The notes beneath the pieces are model-generated. The model saw only the letters and a program-made list of their open reading frames with translations. It ran no database searches and was not told the DNA's origin. From Nanobdellota archaeon (GTDB taxonomy: Archaea > Nanobdellota > Nanobdellia > Woesearchaeales > JAGLGH01): a stretch of 6,912 bases of DNA. The DNA lies in contig JAGLGH010000381.1 in NCBI GenBank assembly GCA_023144115.1, positions 1 through 6,912 of the forward strand, written 5' to 3'. How positions within the stretch are numbered: position 1 is the first letter of the stretch; the number at the start of each line of letters is the position of its first letter. Positions 6,203 through 6,912 of this stretch are shown here, piece after piece. A program made the position numbers and the translations under genes.

Positions 6203-6912
6203 TTAACAAATGCATTTACTCCTTAATTTCCACTCTTTTGGTCTTTTGCCACCTAAATGTCTTTCAACATAATCAATTAATTTAACCAGGGCTTTGTATT
6301 TTTTCTCTAAACTTACTTCAAGTAAAGCTTTAGAATATAGGACCTCAAATTCAGGTTCTAAATTTTTCAATTGATCTCTCAGCCTCTTTGATTTTTCTTT
6401 TTGGATTTTTTTCAATTTTGTGAAGACTGATAATGACTTTTCTAAGATTGCCATAGCAATTATTGAGAAAGCAAATCTCTCTTTTTTCAGATAAGTATCC
6501 TCCAGGTCTTTCTGCAAGTCATCAAGGAAATATTTTGCAAGCTCTTTTTCCATCTTACCCATAGGAGAAACTCCTTTTTTCATAATCTTCTTAGCTTCTT
6601 TAATGAGTTTCTCAAGCTCATTACCTTTTTTATAAAGAATATATGAATTAGCAAACATATGGGTTGTACAAGGAGCCTTATCACCTACTTCTGTCTTAAA
6701 ATAATATTTGATTTGTTCAATCGGATTGATAAAATATTCAATCTCAATTCCTTCAATCCATGTGTTGCCTCTTTCTCTAAATTGAGATTTTTTTAAGACC
6801 ACAGAAACATCTAGATCAGAATTCTTATCTGGCTTAGAGTGGATAAAAGAGCCTGATAAAAGTATACCTATTACATTTGGATTCCTCTTATGTCTTTCAA
6901 CAAACTTATCCA
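6203..6912 (-). CDS. Nucleotidyltransferase-fold protein, 5' end off window
   Basis: The frame is open to the right edge, so the true start is outside; 235 residues are visible. A GTG at 6802 must not be taken as the start because the catalytic motif lies upstream of it. Visible residues 15-38 read as strand, then GSF (20-22), then SDLDVSVV (31-38): the G-S-x9-D-x-D signature of the DNA polymerase beta-type (MNT/ANT-like) nucleotidyltransferases. EGIEIEYF (53-60) supplies a third acidic residue. The remaining 170 residues are helical and Lys/Glu-rich, like the C-terminal bundle of aminoglycoside nucleotidyltransferases. Such enzymes move a nucleotide from ATP or another NTP to a small molecule, protein or RNA end. 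It leads the operon with the double hydrolase and MFS transporter. It is longer than a minimal MNT antitoxin, and I find no clear RxxxxH HEPN motif, so I favour a small-molecule or orphan transferase over a toxin-antitoxin role, with low certainty. Confidence 0.8.
   Translation of the reverse strand, partial: DKFVERHKRNPNVIGILLSGSFIHSKPDKNSDLDVSVVLKKSQFRERGNTWIEGIEIEYFINPIEQIKYYFKTEVGDKAPCTTHMFANSYILYKKGNELEKLIKEAKKIMKKGVSPMGKMEKELAKYFLDDLQKDLEDTYLKKERFAFSIIAMAILEKSLSVFTKLKKIQKEKSKRLRDQLKNLEPEFEVLYSKALLEVSLEKKYKALVKLIDYVERHLGGKRPKEWKLRSKCIC

Noticed and set aside
5702..6226. 174-residue plus-strand ORF
   Set aside because: It is antisense to the N-terminal hydrolase domain, whose motifs prove the other strand; its Phe/Ser/Cys-rich composition is typical of a shadow frame.
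6203..6912. MNT-HEPN toxin-antitoxin system for the nucleotidyltransferase
   Set aside because: No HEPN RxxxxH motif or small partner gene is visible; the neighbours are a hydrolase and a transporter.
1..6912. CRISPR arrays, tRNA/rRNA genes, insertion sequences or phage genes
   Set aside because: No regularly spaced repeats, cloverleaf-like sequence, transposase or integrase motifs were found by reading both strands.

Overview
The window is AT-rich DNA that reads like the genome of a small archaeon, plausibly a DPANN lineage such as a Woesearchaeota or Pacearchaeota relative. The evidence is promoter architecture: most transcription units start behind an A/T-rich TATA element 25-35 bases upstream, at least two genes look leaderless (TATA about 26 bases before the start codon), and Shine-Dalgarno motifs appear mainly at a leadered gene and inside an operon. 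The lineage is inference; no rRNA, tRNA or ribosomal protein is present to fix it.

Layout from left to right. Bases 1-893 (minus) hold the N-terminal 297 residues of a protein whose layout resembles the MutS core and the lead-in to a MutS ATPase domain; it runs off the left edge. Its leader contains two overlapping hairpins. Next come two separately promoted minus-strand genes: a YkgJ-type cysteine-cluster protein (998-1564) and a compact C45/acyltransferase-type Ntn hydrolase with its catalytic Cys at position 2 (1612-2280). A 317-base divergent promoter region follows. The only plus-strand gene is an unrecognised 295-residue protein with one hydrophobic segment (2598-3485). Just beyond it, the roughly 90-base promoter/leader of that gene occurs again as a degenerate direct repeat, leading to a three-codon ORF (ATG AAA AAG TAA).

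Bases 3693-6912 (minus) form a tight three-gene operon. In transcription order it encodes a nucleotidyltransferase-fold protein (5' end beyond the right edge), a tandem fusion of two alpha/beta hydrolase domains that each keep a Ser-Asp-His triad, and a major facilitator transporter. Gaps are 12 and 5 bases. A transferase, a hydrolase and a transporter together suggest modification, hydrolysis and transport of a small molecule, but no substrate can be read from the sequence.

No rRNA, tRNA, CRISPR array, transposase or integrase was seen. The points most worth a second look are the duplicated promoter with the vestigial start, the double-hydrolase fusion with its operon partners, and the paired hairpins in the MutS-like leader.
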